Shown in pieces: positions 39,922 through 48,742 of a stretch of DNA of 64,000 bases. Numbering within the stretch: the first letter of the stretch is position 1; the number at the start of each line of letters is the position of its first letter. Under the pieces are notes generated by a model. That model was not told where the DNA came from, searched no databases, and was given only the letters and a program-made list of their open reading frames with translations. Position numbers and translations under genes: made by a program. The stretch lies in assembly GCA_021732445.1 (NCBI GenBank), contig JAKFUZ010000004.1:86383-150382 (forward strand), given 5' to 3'. The DNA is from Sphingomonas sp. (GTDB lineage Bacteria > Pseudomonadota > Alphaproteobacteria > Sphingomonadales > Sphingomonadaceae).

Positions 39922-40524
39922 ATGGCCGAGGCATTGGCCGGCGTTCCAGCCGGCCGCTCGGCCGCGCCGCGCGGTTCACCCATCGCGGCGCCCTCGCCGC
40001 CGGTCACGACCATGGTCGCAACGCAGCGCGACATTACCGCGCTTCATGCGCTGATCGAAGGCGCGTATCGCGGCGATTCGGCGCGCGGCGGCTGGACGCA
40101 TGAGGCCGACCTGCTCAGCGGGCAACGCACCGACCCGGCCGCGCTTGGCGACATAATCGCTGACCCGCGCCAGCGCCTGCTGCTCGGACGCGATGACACT
40201 GGGCTGCTCGGGTGCGTGGCCCTTGCCGACAAGGGCGCAGGCCTTGCCTATCTTGGCATGCTCACCGTGGCGCCCGACCGGCAGGGTACCGGCCTTGGCC
40301 GCCAGCTCATCGCTGCGGCCGAACAAACGGCCCGCACGCAGCTTGGCGCGCGAACCATGGAAATGACCGTCATTGCCCAGCGCCGAGAACTTATCGCCTG
40401 GTATCAACGCTGTGGCTATGCGCTGACCGGTGAGGAGCGCCCCTTCCCCTATGGCGACGAGCGGTTTGGCATCCCGCTAGCCGGCGATCTGCGATTTGTC
40501 GTGCTCGCGCGGACAATAGCGTGA
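39922..40524 (+). CDS. GNAT-family N-acetyltransferase
   Basis: About 200 residues from the ATG at 39922; the frame is open to 39712 and the true start is uncertain. The GNAT core is clear: ALHALIEGAYRGDSARGGWTHEADLL, then LAYLGMLTVAPDRQGTGLGRQL with the acetyl-CoA-binding Q/R-x-x-G-x-G/A loop, and a C-terminal RCGYALTGEERPFPYGDERFG. The substrate is not known. It is convergent with the oligopeptidase gene, 6 bases apart. Confidence 0.78.
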   Translation: MAEALAGVPAGRSAAPRGSPIAAPSPPVTTMVATQRDITALHALIEGAYRGDSARGGWTHEADLLSGQRTDPAALGDIIADPRQRLLLGRDDTGLLGCVALADKGAGLAYLGMLTVAPDRQGTGLGRQLIAAAEQTARTQLGARTMEMTVIAQRRELIAWYQRCGYALTGEERPFPYGDERFGIPLAGDLRFVVLARTIA

Positions 40525-40530
40525 TCCGCG

Positions 40531-42603
40531 CTACCCAGCGTAACCCAATTGCCACAGCACAAACGCATTTTCCTCCGCCGATTCGCGCAGACTGTCGAAC
40601 CGGCCAGATTTGCCGCCATGGCCGGCCCCCATATTGGTCTTGAGCAGCAGCACGTTATCGTCCGTCTTGTGGGCACGCAGCTTGGCCGCCCATTTCGCCG
40701 GCTCCCAATAAGTGACCCGCGGATCATTCAGGCCGCCCGAAATGAACAGCGGCGGATAGGCCTGTGCCTGCACATTGTCATAGGGGCTGTACGAGCGGAT
40801 GAGGTCGAAAGCGGCCTTGTCTTCAATCGGGTTGCCCCATTCCGGCCATTCGCCCGGCGTCAGCGGCAATTCTGCGTCCATCATCGTGTTCAGCACATCG
40901 ACAAACGGCACATCGGCGACCACCGCGCCCCATAATTCCGGGTCGGAATTGATGACCGCACCCATAAGCTCGCCCCCGGCCGAGCGCCCTGCAATCGCGA
41001 TTTTGCCCGCGCTCGTCCATCCGTCTGCGACCAGCGCGCGCGCCACATCGACGAAATCATTGAAGCTATTGGCGCGTTTTTCCAGCTTGCCATCGAGATA
41101 CCATTGCTGGCCCAGATCATCGCCGCCGCGAATATGCGCAATCGCATAGGCAAAACCGCGGTCAAGAAACGACAGCCGCCCGGTTGAAAAGCCAGGCGGC
41201 ACGGCCATGCCATAGGCTCCATAGGCATAAAGGTACAAGGGCTGCGACCCATCCCGTCTGAAGTCTGCCGGATACACGATGGACACCGGAACCTGCGCGC
41301 CGTCGCGCGCGGTGATCTTGAGCCGCTCGGTGGCATAGGCCGATGCGGCATAGCCACTCGGAATCTCCTGAACCTTCAGCACCTCCATGCGCCCGGTTGC
41401 GACGTCATAATCATATACCGTGCCCGGCGTTACCATCGACTCATAGCCAAGCCGCAGCACCTGCTGGTCATATTCCGGGTTGTCGCCCAGCCCGGCGGCG
41501 TAGCTGGCTTCGGGGAACGCGATCCGCGTGGGGGCGCCGCCGGCATAGTCATGGATTTCGATCTGGTCGAGCCCCTCTTCGCGGCCATCGACCACGAAGA
41601 AGTCACGGTAGCATTCAACGCCGGTCATGTAGAAAGCGTCAGACGGCGCGATCAGCTCCGTCCACTCATCCGGTGCGGATAGCGGCGCGGTGCACAGCCG
41701 GAAATTGGGGTGCACGTCGTTGGTGTGGATGAACAGCGTGCCATCATGCTCGTCAACGTCATATTCGCGGCCGGGCTTGCGCGCGCTGACCAGCAACGGC
41801 TTGGCGAGCGGATCGGCCGCGGGCACGAGCCATGCCTCGGTCGTCACATGGTCGCCGCTCGCGATGATAATCCAGGCGCGCGAGCTGGTCTCCGACACAC
41901 CAACGCGAAAACCTTCATCGGCCTCTCTGAACAACTCGATATCGGTCGACGGATCGGTACCAAGCCGGTGGAAGCGCACATTGTCGGTGCGCCACTGCTC
42001 GTTCGCCAGCCCATATAGAAACCCGGAATCATCGGCCGCCCAGACAATTTCGGAGAGCATGCCGGGGATAACGTCGGGCAAATGTGCGCCCGTTTCGAGA
42101 TTTTTGACGCGGACTTCAAAGCGCTCTGCCCCCGAATCGTCAATCGCATAGGCCAGCAGGCGAGCGTCATTGCTGACCGAAAACGCGCCGAGCCGGAAAT
42201 ATTCGCGGCCATCCGCCAGCGCGGGCTCATCCAGCAGCAACTGGTGCGCCGCCGGGTTGTCAGCGTCGGCCACAGGCTTGCGCCACCATTGGCGATATTG
42301 CCCGCCGGTTTCAAACGCGGTCCAATATAGCCAGTCGCCGTCCTTCTGGGGGACGCTTGCGTCATCCTCCTTGATGCGGCCTTTCATTTCTTCATAGAGC
42401 GCCTCCGTGAGCGGGTTGAGCGGCGCCATCACCTGTTCGAAATAGGCGTTTTCCGCCTCCAGATAGCCAAGCACATCCGGGTCGGTGACGGCCGGATAGC
42501 CGGGGTCTTTCAGCCAGGCATAGGGATCGTGGACGGTGTGGCCATGGGCCGAGAAACTGTGCGGGCGCTGTTCGGCAACCGGCGGCTTGGGAGGCGGTGT
42601 CAT
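40531..42603 (-). CDS. ptrB: Oligopeptidase B (S9 family)
   Basis: A 690-residue serine peptidase. Residues 70-400 form the beta-propeller that limits access to short peptides. The catalytic domain has the nucleophile in GRSAGGELMG and the catalytic His in MGAGHGGKSGRF. HDPYAWLKDP near the start and NPIEDKAAFDLIRSYSPYDN near the end are oligopeptidase B hallmarks. It cleaves after Arg or Lys in short peptides and has no signal peptide, so it is cytoplasmic. Confidence 0.93.
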   Translation of the reverse strand: MTPPPKPPVAEQRPHSFSAHGHTVHDPYAWLKDPGYPAVTDPDVLGYLEAENAYFEQVMAPLNPLTEALYEEMKGRIKEDDASVPQKDGDWLYWTAFETGGQYRQWWRKPVADADNPAAHQLLLDEPALADGREYFRLGAFSVSNDARLLAYAIDDSGAERFEVRVKNLETGAHLPDVIPGMLSEIVWAADDSGFLYGLANEQWRTDNVRFHRLGTDPSTDIELFREADEGFRVGVSETSSRAWIIIASGDHVTTEAWLVPAADPLAKPLLVSARKPGREYDVDEHDGTLFIHTNDVHPNFRLCTAPLSAPDEWTELIAPSDAFYMTGVECYRDFFVVDGREEGLDQIEIHDYAGGAPTRIAFPEASYAAGLGDNPEYDQQVLRLGYESMVTPGTVYDYDVATGRMEVLKVQEIPSGYAASAYATERLKITARDGAQVPVSIVYPADFRRDGSQPLYLYAYGAYGMAVPPGFSTGRLSFLDRGFAYAIAHIRGGDDLGQQWYLDGKLEKRANSFNDFVDVARALVADGWTSAGKIAIAGRSAGGELMGAVINSDPELWGAVVADVPFVDVLNTMMDAELPLTPGEWPEWGNPIEDKAAFDLIRSYSPYDNVQAQAYPPLFISGGLNDPRVTYWEPAKWAAKLRAHKTDDNVLLLKTNMGAGHGGKSGRFDSLRESAEENAFVLWQLGYAG

Positions 42604-42649
42604 CCCCGCTCCCTATCGCGCCCGGCGGGGTAAAGTCGAGCCGCCCGGC

Positions 42650-43348
42650 TCAGCGCCGTTTGGCTTCGGCATCCAGCCGCGCCCGCCATTCATCATAATG
42701 GCGCTCGATGGCCGCCGGGTCGCTGGCCAGCGTATCGAGCTTGGCAAGCCACCGGGCATGCGCCCGGCGCAGAGCGCGCGCATCCGGCGAGCGGGCAAGC
42801 ACGCTGCGGTAAACCAGCGACAGATTATAGTCGCCAATCGCCAGCGACCAGTTTCCGCAAATTGCCGCGCGGCTTGCCGACAAGGCGCCGTCGCACGAAA
42901 AATTCTGCACCCGCGCCGGCGCACCGGCATCGAGCACCCTTTGGTCGGGTGATGCGGCAAATGTTTCAGCCACTGGCGCCGGGCTTGCAAACAGGCCGGA
43001 GAACCACGACCCGCCCCGGGCAACGCCTGCGGCCGTTGTCGACCGCGCCGCGCCTGGTTGCGCCAACGCCGCCGCCGACGTCGATGCCGATGCCGCAGCG
43101 GCCAGGCCCGTCACGGTACGCGCGCCGGGTGCCGGGCGCCCGCCGCGGCCTGCGCTGCCCGCTGCCGTCTGCCAGCTGAAAAACGCAACGAGGCCAAGCA
43201 CCAGCACAGTCGCCCCACCAATGCCGGCAATCGTGCCAATGGGCGCCCGCGCCTTTTCGGCCTTTAGCGGGCAGCGGTCATCGCGGCAGCGCACCAGGGC
43301 TGGCTTGCTGATGTCGCGTTTGCAGAGCTGGCATAGCGGGTTCGCCAT
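42650..43348 (-). CDS. Membrane-anchored protein with zinc-ribbon-like N-terminus and LprI-like C-terminal domain
   Basis: A 232-residue protein from the ATG at 43348. The start has a CQLC and a C-x-x-x-x-C pair, which may bind zinc, then one membrane helix (residues 40-62), a long Ala/Ser/Thr-rich linker and a C-terminal domain FSCDGALSASRAAICGN of the DUF1311/LprI type, with two Cys that may form a disulfide. LprI-like proteins can inhibit lysozyme; here the role is not known. It is divergent from the proline aminopeptidase gene. Confidence 0.72.
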   Translation of the reverse strand: MANPLCQLCKRDISKPALVRCRDDRCPLKAEKARAPIGTIAGIGGATVLVLGLVAFFSWQTAAGSAGRGGRPAPGARTVTGLAAAASASTSAAALAQPGAARSTTAAGVARGGSWFSGLFASPAPVAETFAASPDQRVLDAGAPARVQNFSCDGALSASRAAICGNWSLAIGDYNLSLVYRSVLARSPDARALRRAHARWLAKLDTLASDPAAIERHYDEWRARLDAEAKRR

Positions 43349-43490
43349 GCGCACAGTGTGGCAGCAAAGGATAAACAACTGGTTTACCATGAAGGCGTGA
43401 CGCACCCCTTGGCCGCTGTCGCCGTTTCTGGCACCATCGTGAAGGTTCGCCGGTTGCGGGATTTTCCCGTACGCGTTGAGGAATTGCCCG

Positions 43491-45296
43491 ATGTCCACTT
43501 ATGCCGCCCGTCTTGCAGCCCTTCGCGACCAGCTTGCGCGCGACCGGCTCGACGGGTTTGTCGTGCCGCTGACCGATGAGCATATGAGCGAATATGTCGG
43601 CGATTATGCGCAGCGCCTGGCCTGGCTGACGGGGTTTCAAGGGTCCGCAGGCACCGCCGTCGTGCTGCCGCATGAAGCGGCGATCTTCACCGATGGGCGC
43701 TACACGTTGCAGGTTCGCCAGCAGGTGTCGGCGGAAAGCTGGGCCTATGTCGCGGTGCCGCAGACCAGCGTCGCCGGCTGGCTCGCCGAACACACGCCGC
43801 ATGGCGGGCGGATTGGCTATGACCCGTGGCTGCACACGCGCCAATGGGTGGACGAGGCCGGTCGGGCGCTCGCGGCGCGCGGCGCCGTGCTGATCGGCGT
43901 TGACGCAAACCCCGTTGATGCGGTGTGGCCTGATCGCCCGGCACCCTCGCCCGCCACTCTGGCTGTGCACGACGACATCCATGCCGGCCGCTCCTCGGCG
44001 GAAAAGCGCGCGGCCATCGCCGACTGGCTGAGCGAGCACCGCGCCGATGCCGTCGTGCTGACCGCGCTCGATTCGATTGCCTGGGCCCTCAACATTCGCG
44101 GCGCTGATGTGGCGCACACGCCCGTCGCGCTTGCCTATGCCATTGTGCAGGCCGATGGCACCGCCGACCTGTTCATTGCGCCTGAAAAACTGACGAACGC
44201 GGTGCGCCAGCATCTCGGCAACGCCATTCGCACGCACCCGCGCGATGCGTTCGCGCCCGCGCTCCAGACCTATCGCGGCAAGCGCATTGCCGCAGATCCC
44301 GAGCGCGCGGTGGCGGCCATTTTCAACGCGCTCGATGCAGGCGGCGCAACCGTGCTGGCGCTGCGCGACCCCATTGTGCTCGCCAAGGCAACCAAGAACC
44401 CGACCGAGATCGCCGGGCACCGCGCGGCATCCGCCAGGGACGGCGCTGCGCTTGCGCGGTTTTTGCGCTGGGTAGAGACCGAGGCCCCCAAAGGCGGCCA
44501 GACCGAATTGTCGTGCGCGGCCAAGCTGCTGGAATTCCGTGCGGCCAGCGGCGTGCTCATCGACACGTCGTTCGACACGATTTCCGCAACGGGCGCGCAC
44601 GGGGCCAGCCCGCATTACCGGGTCGACGAACAATCAAACGCGCCGCTGGAACACGGCCAGCTCTACCTCGTCGACTCCGGCGGGCAATATCTGGACGGAA
44701 CGACGGACGTGACCCGCGTGCTCGCCATTGGCACGCCCACCGACGAAATGCGCGACCGGTTCACGCGCGTGCTCAAGGGGCATATCGCGCTGGCAACGGC
44801 TGTGTTCCCGCAGGGCACCAATGGCGGCCAGCTTGACGGGTTTGCCCGGCGCCCCTTGTGGGAAGCCGGGCTCGATTATGCGCACGGCACCGGCCACGGG
44901 GTCGGCGCGTATCTGTCGGTGCATGAAGGGCCGCAGCGGATCGCCACGCCCAGTTACCCCGGCGGTGGCCCGTCAGAGCCGCTGCGCGCCGGCATGATAA
45001 TTTCCAACGAGCCCGGCTATTACAAGGCGGGCGACTACGGCATCCGCATCGAGAATCTGGTGCTGGTCGAGGACCGGGTGATCGAGGGGGCCGAAGCGCC
45101 GATGCTCGGCTTTGAAACGCTCACCTTTTGCCCCATTGAACGCAGCCTGATCGTCGCTGACATGCTCAGCAAGGCCGAGCGCGACTGGCTGGATGACTAT
45201 CATGCTCGGGTGCTGGCGGTGCTGGGGCCGCAACTTAACGCTGAGGAATTAGCGTGGCTGGAAAAGAAATGCGCGCCGATCGCCGTCGGATCATAG
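43491..45296 (+). CDS. Xaa-Pro aminopeptidase (M24B)
   Basis: A 601-residue protein from the ATG at 43491 with GAGGAA seven bases upstream. Two creatinase-type N-terminal domains (residues 1-310) precede the pita-bread metallopeptidase domain. The dinuclear metal ligands are in YLVDSGGQYLDGTTDVTR, GTGHGVG, ISNEPGYY and GIRIENLV. It removes N-terminal residues before Pro. Length (about 600) matches the three-domain eukaryote-like type common in alphaproteobacteria. Confidence 0.93.
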   Translation: MSTYAARLAALRDQLARDRLDGFVVPLTDEHMSEYVGDYAQRLAWLTGFQGSAGTAVVLPHEAAIFTDGRYTLQVRQQVSAESWAYVAVPQTSVAGWLAEHTPHGGRIGYDPWLHTRQWVDEAGRALAARGAVLIGVDANPVDAVWPDRPAPSPATLAVHDDIHAGRSSAEKRAAIADWLSEHRADAVVLTALDSIAWALNIRGADVAHTPVALAYAIVQADGTADLFIAPEKLTNAVRQHLGNAIRTHPRDAFAPALQTYRGKRIAADPERAVAAIFNALDAGGATVLALRDPIVLAKATKNPTEIAGHRAASARDGAALARFLRWVETEAPKGGQTELSCAAKLLEFRAASGVLIDTSFDTISATGAHGASPHYRVDEQSNAPLEHGQLYLVDSGGQYLDGTTDVTRVLAIGTPTDEMRDRFTRVLKGHIALATAVFPQGTNGGQLDGFARRPLWEAGLDYAHGTGHGVGAYLSVHEGPQRIATPSYPGGGPSEPLRAGMIISNEPGYYKAGDYGIRIENLVLVEDRVIEGAEAPMLGFETLTFCPIERSLIVADMLSKAERDWLDDYHARVLAVLGPQLNAEELAWLEKKCAPIAVGS

Positions 45297-45397
45297 GCAT
45301 TCTCTCGGCCGTCGCGTTTGTCATGGCCGTTGCCGTGATAATACCGTTAGCCAGCCATGCGAGCCATGCTATCGGGTTTTGGCTCGGCCAGCATTGA
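45254..45397 (+). CDS. Possible 47-residue membrane peptide
   Basis: A short frame from a GTG at 45254, preceded by GAGGAA at fair spacing, or from the ATG at 45269. It has a basic start (RADRRR) and one hydrophobic stretch (IIGILSAVAFVMAVAVII). It overlaps the end of the aminopeptidase gene and, on the other strand, the mltB-like remnant. Several rare codons weaken the case. Confidence 0.35.
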   Translation: MAGKEMRADRRRIIGILSAVAFVMAVAVIIPLASHASHAIGFWLGQH

Positions 45398-45682
45398 GCT
45401 TCGCCCTTTGGCGGTGATATTGAGGCGATCCAGCTTAGCAAGGAGTGCTGACCGTGCCCGGTCAAGCGCGATGACCCGCGGGTTGAGCCGCAGCGTCGGC
45501 ACCACGGCATCAATCGTTGCGCGGCTTACCCCCCGGCTGGCCGCCTCACGCGCCAAAATCTGCACAAAAGCCTGGAAGCCCGCCTCATCCTGCGCCACGC
45601 CTGCGCCGCTGCCGGCCAGGCACAGCGCCAGCGCAACAACGACGGTGGCCGCTCGGCGGCAGGTGGAAAGCGTCGGGGCCAT
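45347..45682 (-). pseudogene. 5' remnant of a lytic murein transglycosylase (MltB-like)
   Basis: From the ATG at 45682 the product has a signal peptide (MAPTLSTCRRAATVVV to GVAQ) and then the N-terminal conserved block of MltB-type enzymes, FQAFVQILAREAASRGVSR, followed by DAVVPTLRLNPRVIALDRA. After this, homology stops; the last 35 or so residues are unrelated and the frame ends. Full-length members have about 300 more residues including the catalytic Glu, so this is a truncated gene. It lies next to the integration junction. Confidence 0.55.
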
Positions 45683-45798
45683 TGATGACAGCCTTGCCAC
45701 ACTGGCCAGGCGACATGAACCCCCAAAGGCGGGCGCTTGCGGGAAAACCACAACCCCTTGCGCCGAACCGCATCCTGCCCCTATGCGATTTTTCAGAC

Positions 45799-45837
45799 GG
45801 ACAGGTGGCCGAGTGGTTTAAGGCAGCGGTCTTGAAA
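45799..45837 (+). pseudogene. 5' half of host tRNA-Ser(UGA), split at the anticodon loop (element left junction)
   Basis: The 39 bases starting GGACAGGTGGCCGAGTGG have a normal serine-tRNA 5' acceptor strand, D arm and 5' anticodon stem, up to CTTGAAA at 45831-45837. What follows (GCTAATGG) cannot pair with the anticodon stem GCGGT, and no CCTGTCC acceptor partner occurs downstream. The homology with the intact tRNA-Ser at 45983 also ends here. I read it as the left attachment site of the integrated element. Confidence 0.65.
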
Positions 45838-45958
45838 GCTAATGGGGGTTTCGACCGCTCGACGCGCGGAGCGACGAAAAAGAGGTGTTGTTAGAATCGC
45901 TTAGCGGTAGGTCGGCAAAGGGCTAACAGCGGCGGTGCGCGAGCCGTCTAGCAGAGTT

Positions 45959-47674
45959 CTAGCCGCGCCGCTGAATCGGTATGGAAGAGTGTCCGAGTGG
46001 TTTAAGGAACTGGTCTTGAAAACCAGCGAGCGGGCAACCGCTCCCTGGGTTCGAATCCCACCTCTTCCGCCACTTCGGAACAAAGCTGGGCACTCCGCCT
46101 GGCAGCGTTCCATTTCCGCGTGCGGCGGCAAGCGTCCGCAGCAGGTCGGATTTTGATCCCATGATGCGAACCTCGCCGTCGCTGACCTCGACGCGCTGGG
46201 CGAGCGCGCGGAGATGGTCGCGGCGGTATCCGCCGCCGGGCAGGCGCATCCGCTGGCGAGCGGTCTGCGCAAACTTCGCAAGCATAGGCGCGGTGATGGC
46301 TTTCTGACTCGCGCTTTCCAGCATCGCCGATGCGCGCTCTGCATCGATACGGGATTGATCTCTGATGGCCTTGAGACTGGCAATGCGGTCCTTGAGGTCG
46401 GGGTCGTCGAGGTCAGCGACGCCACTCTCGATGGCGTCGTAAAGCCGCTTTAGTCGCAGGTCGGTCTCAGTCGCCCGCTTGTTCAGCTCGGCGATGTGGG
46501 AATGGCGGCGTTCGGTGCGCTCCTGTCGCCGGTCGAGCACCGTCGCCAGGACCTCCTTCAACCGCGCCGGGTCGAGCAACCGGTCCTCCAGATGCTTGGC
46601 GACCAGATCGTCCAGCTTCTCCATTGGCACGGTCATGCCGCTGCAAGCTGTCGGCCCCTGCCGGGCCTTGGTCGAGCAGGTGTAGTAGCGATAGCGCCCG
46701 CCCTTGCCGGTGCGGATCGTCATGGCCCCGCCGCACTTGGCGCAATGGATCAGACCGGTCAGCAGCGTAGGACCGCCTACCACCTGCGGCGGCGCGACCT
46801 TTGGGTTGCGGGCCTTCATGCGCGCCTGCACGGCGTCGAACACTGCCTGGTCGATGATCGGTGGAACCGCGACGGGGATGACCTCCTCGTCCGGCTTGTT
46901 GTCGCCGTTCTTGGTGCGCCGGTTGAACTCGTGGCGTCCGATATAGGTCTGCCGGGTCAGCATCCGGTGGACCGTGCCGATGCCCCAGCGCCCGCCGTCG
47001 CGGGTGAAGATGCGGTGTTCGTTGAGATGCTTGGTGATGGCCTTGACGCCCATCGGGCCGGACCTGCCATCGCCCTCGAGCGCCAACCGGAATGCCAGCC
47101 GCACCGTCTCGGCGTGGATCGGGTCGACCTCCAGCTTCTTTTTGATCTTGGCCCCGCGCTGCTCGGCCGCGACGACGCGGTAGCCGATCGGCGGCAGCGA
47201 GCCGTTCCAGAACCCCTGCCGGGCATTCTCCTTCAAGGCGCGAAGGACGTGCTTGGCGTTCTCCTTGGACTGATACTCGTCGAACAGCGCCATGATCTGA
47301 CGCATCATGACGTGCATCGGATCGTCACCCATCTCCTGGGTGATCGACACAAGGCGAATGCCGTTCTTCGCCAGCTTGCGGACGTAGAACTCCAGCTCGA
47401 AGTGATCGCGGAAGAATCGTGAGAAACTGTGGACGACCACGACCTCGAACGGTGCTGGCTTTGCCGTCCCGGCCTCGATCATCTGTTGGAACTCGGGGCG
47501 GCGGTCATTGGTGGCGGACGCGCCTGCATCCACGAACGTCTCGACAAGCTGGTAGCCGCGCGCGGCGCAATAGGCTTCGCCCTGCTTGCGCTGATCGGGG
47601 ATTGACACATCATGCTCGGCCTGCCGCGCGGTGGATACGCGCAGATAGAGGGCGGCGCGCAGCGGCACGGTCAT
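45959..47674 (-). CDS. Large serine recombinase (integrase)
   Basis: A 571-residue protein. The N-terminal resolvase domain has the nucleophile S14 in YLRVSTARQ, followed by the recombinase domain (residues 170-280) and a zinc-ribbon with CAKCGG and a distal Cys pair (YYTCS to TAC, about 315-350), then a coiled coil. This is the layout of large serine integrases. The last 35 or so residues (from KWRKRWDSNPG) are encoded antisense to the tRNA-Ser and are not part of the normal fold; the functional protein may effectively end earlier. It is the likely integrase of the element. Confidence 0.92.
   Translation of the reverse strand: MTVPLRAALYLRVSTARQAEHDVSIPDQRKQGEAYCAARGYQLVETFVDAGASATNDRRPEFQQMIEAGTAKPAPFEVVVVHSFSRFFRDHFELEFYVRKLAKNGIRLVSITQEMGDDPMHVMMRQIMALFDEYQSKENAKHVLRALKENARQGFWNGSLPPIGYRVVAAEQRGAKIKKKLEVDPIHAETVRLAFRLALEGDGRSGPMGVKAITKHLNEHRIFTRDGGRWGIGTVHRMLTRQTYIGRHEFNRRTKNGDNKPDEEVIPVAVPPIIDQAVFDAVQARMKARNPKVAPPQVVGGPTLLTGLIHCAKCGGAMTIRTGKGGRYRYYTCSTKARQGPTACSGMTVPMEKLDDLVAKHLEDRLLDPARLKEVLATVLDRRQERTERRHSHIAELNKRATETDLRLKRLYDAIESGVADLDDPDLKDRIASLKAIRDQSRIDAERASAMLESASQKAITAPMLAKFAQTARQRMRLPGGGYRRDHLRALAQRVEVSDGEVRIMGSKSDLLRTLAAARGNGTLPGGVPSFVPKWRKRWDSNPGSGCPLAGFQDQFLKPLGHSSIPIQRRG
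45983..46072 (+). tRNA. tRNA-Ser(UGA)
   Basis: A 90-base type II tRNA. Acceptor stem GGAAGAG pairs with CTCTTCC (46062-46068), then G and an encoded CCA. The anticodon stem is CTGGT/ACCAG around CTTGAAA, with anticodon TGA at 46017-46019. The variable arm GCGAGCGGGCAACCGCTCC folds and TTCGAATCC is the T loop. It differs from the split host copy in acceptor and anticodon stems, so it is the element's own tRNA, able to replace the broken one. Confidence 0.93.
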
Positions 47675-47692
47675 GACGGCAATCTCCTCACA

Positions 47693-47917
47693 TCATCGGC
47701 ATGGTCCGAACAGCTCGTCGAAGAGATCGCCGAACCGCGCCTCGAACAGATCGGCCTCGGCGTCTGTGATCGGCACACGCTCCGGCCAATCATCGGTGAC
47801 GGCCCAGTTCTCAACGTCGTGCTTTGGCGGTCGGCCCGGAAACGGCCACGGCTTTCCCAGCAACTGTTCAAGCTGCTCGGATGCGGTTGGCGGATGCTGG
47901 CGCGAGGCTCTGGGCAT
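47693..47917 (-). CDS. Small accessory protein upstream of the recombinase
   Basis: A 74-residue acidic protein ending 18 bases before the recombinase start, so the two are an operon. It has a Pro-rich, Trp-containing centre (GKPWPFPGRPPKHD) and an acidic helical C-terminus (ITDAEADLFEARFGDLFDELF). No known family. Its position suggests a partner or directionality factor of the recombinase, but this is inference. Confidence 0.55.
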   Translation of the reverse strand: MPRASRQHPPTASEQLEQLLGKPWPFPGRPPKHDVENWAVTDDWPERVPITDAEADLFEARFGDLFDELFGPCR

Positions 47918-48044
47918 TGCGCCAGAATCGCCGAACCAACGCTCGGAAAGAATAGCGTTTCCCTACGCCAGACTACGCCTCGTAGCCCCGCGCGCAGATA
48001 CAGGCGCACGGCGGCTGACGGCGGCTTTGGCGTAATCGCCGCTA

Positions 48045-48353
48045 TCACGCCGCCTGCTTCAACGGCTTTGCCCGGTCAATCCGCTGGCGCTCCTTGGGGC
48101 TGTGCATCGCGTTCCAAAGGTCATTGCGACGCTGGACGTTCAGCCAGAAATCGGGGCTGTTGCCGAATACGCGCGACAGAATCAGCGCCGTTGCGGCGGT
48201 GACGTTGCGGCGATCGTTACACAGCTCGTTGACGTGCTTGCGCTGCACGCCCATCGCTTCGGCGAGCGCCGCCTGGGTCAGCCCCATCGGCTCCATGAAC
48301 TCCTCGGTCAGTATCTCGCCCACACTCACCGGCTTGCTCTTGGTCATCAACAT
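48045..48353 (-). CDS. higA: HigA-family antitoxin
   Basis: A 102-residue helix-turn-helix protein. GLTQAALAEAMGVQRKHVNELCND is the HTH, and the opening SVGEILTEEFMEPMG is typical of HigA (the VapI group). It binds HigB and represses the shared promoter. It starts 9 bases after the higB stop; the toxin-first order is typical of higBA. Confidence 0.92.
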   Translation of the reverse strand: MLMTKSKPVSVGEILTEEFMEPMGLTQAALAEAMGVQRKHVNELCNDRRNVTAATALILSRVFGNSPDFWLNVQRRNDLWNAMHSPKERQRIDRAKPLKQAA

Positions 48354-48362
48354 GGCATCACC

Positions 48363-48659
48363 TCAATCATAGCTGTGGTCGTCCAGATACACGTCGCTCG
48401 CTTCACCCTTGCTGCCGTTCCATCGAAAGATCAGCCGCCATTGCTTGTTGACGCGGATCGAATGGAACGCCTCAAGCTTGCCGCGCAGCTTCTCGAAATG
48501 ATTGCTCGGCGGCACGCGCAAATCCTGATCCGTCATCGCGTCGTCGATCATCTGGAGTTTGCGAAAGACGCGACTTTCAAGGTCCGGCGGGATTTTGCGG
48601 GACTGGACATCATCCACGAAAAAATCCCGCAGCCAGCCATCCCGAAAGCTCTCGATCAT
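48363..48659 (-). CDS. higB: HigB-family RelE-like toxin
   Basis: A 98-residue protein with the RelE/HigB core. LRVPPSNHFEKLRGKLEAFHSIRVNKQWRLIFRW holds the conserved basic residues, and the end is DVYLDDHSYD. It is a ribosome-dependent mRNA endonuclease. Together with HigA it can keep the element in the cell line by killing or arresting cells that lose it. Confidence 0.92.
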   Translation of the reverse strand: MIESFRDGWLRDFFVDDVQSRKIPPDLESRVFRKLQMIDDAMTDQDLRVPPSNHFEKLRGKLEAFHSIRVNKQWRLIFRWNGSKGEASDVYLDDHSYD

Positions 48660-48688
48660 CGCACAGCTCCAGTAAATGTATATGTACC

Positions 48689-48699
48689 ACCCAATGGGT
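48689..48699. promoter_or_regulatory. Palindrome in the higBA promoter, likely HigA operator
   Basis: ACCCAATGGGT is a perfect 5+1+5 palindrome 30 bases upstream of the higB start, next to TATATGTACCA, which can serve as part of a promoter. HigA normally represses its own operon through such short palindromes. Confidence 0.45.
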
Positions 48700-48742
48700 C
48701 ATACCGCAAGCGGATTGCCATTTGGGCTTGATGATTCTCCCA

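Noticed and set aside
45799..45890. A second functional tRNA-Ser
   Set aside because: The anticodon stem and the acceptor stem have no partner strand downstream, so it is only a 5' half.
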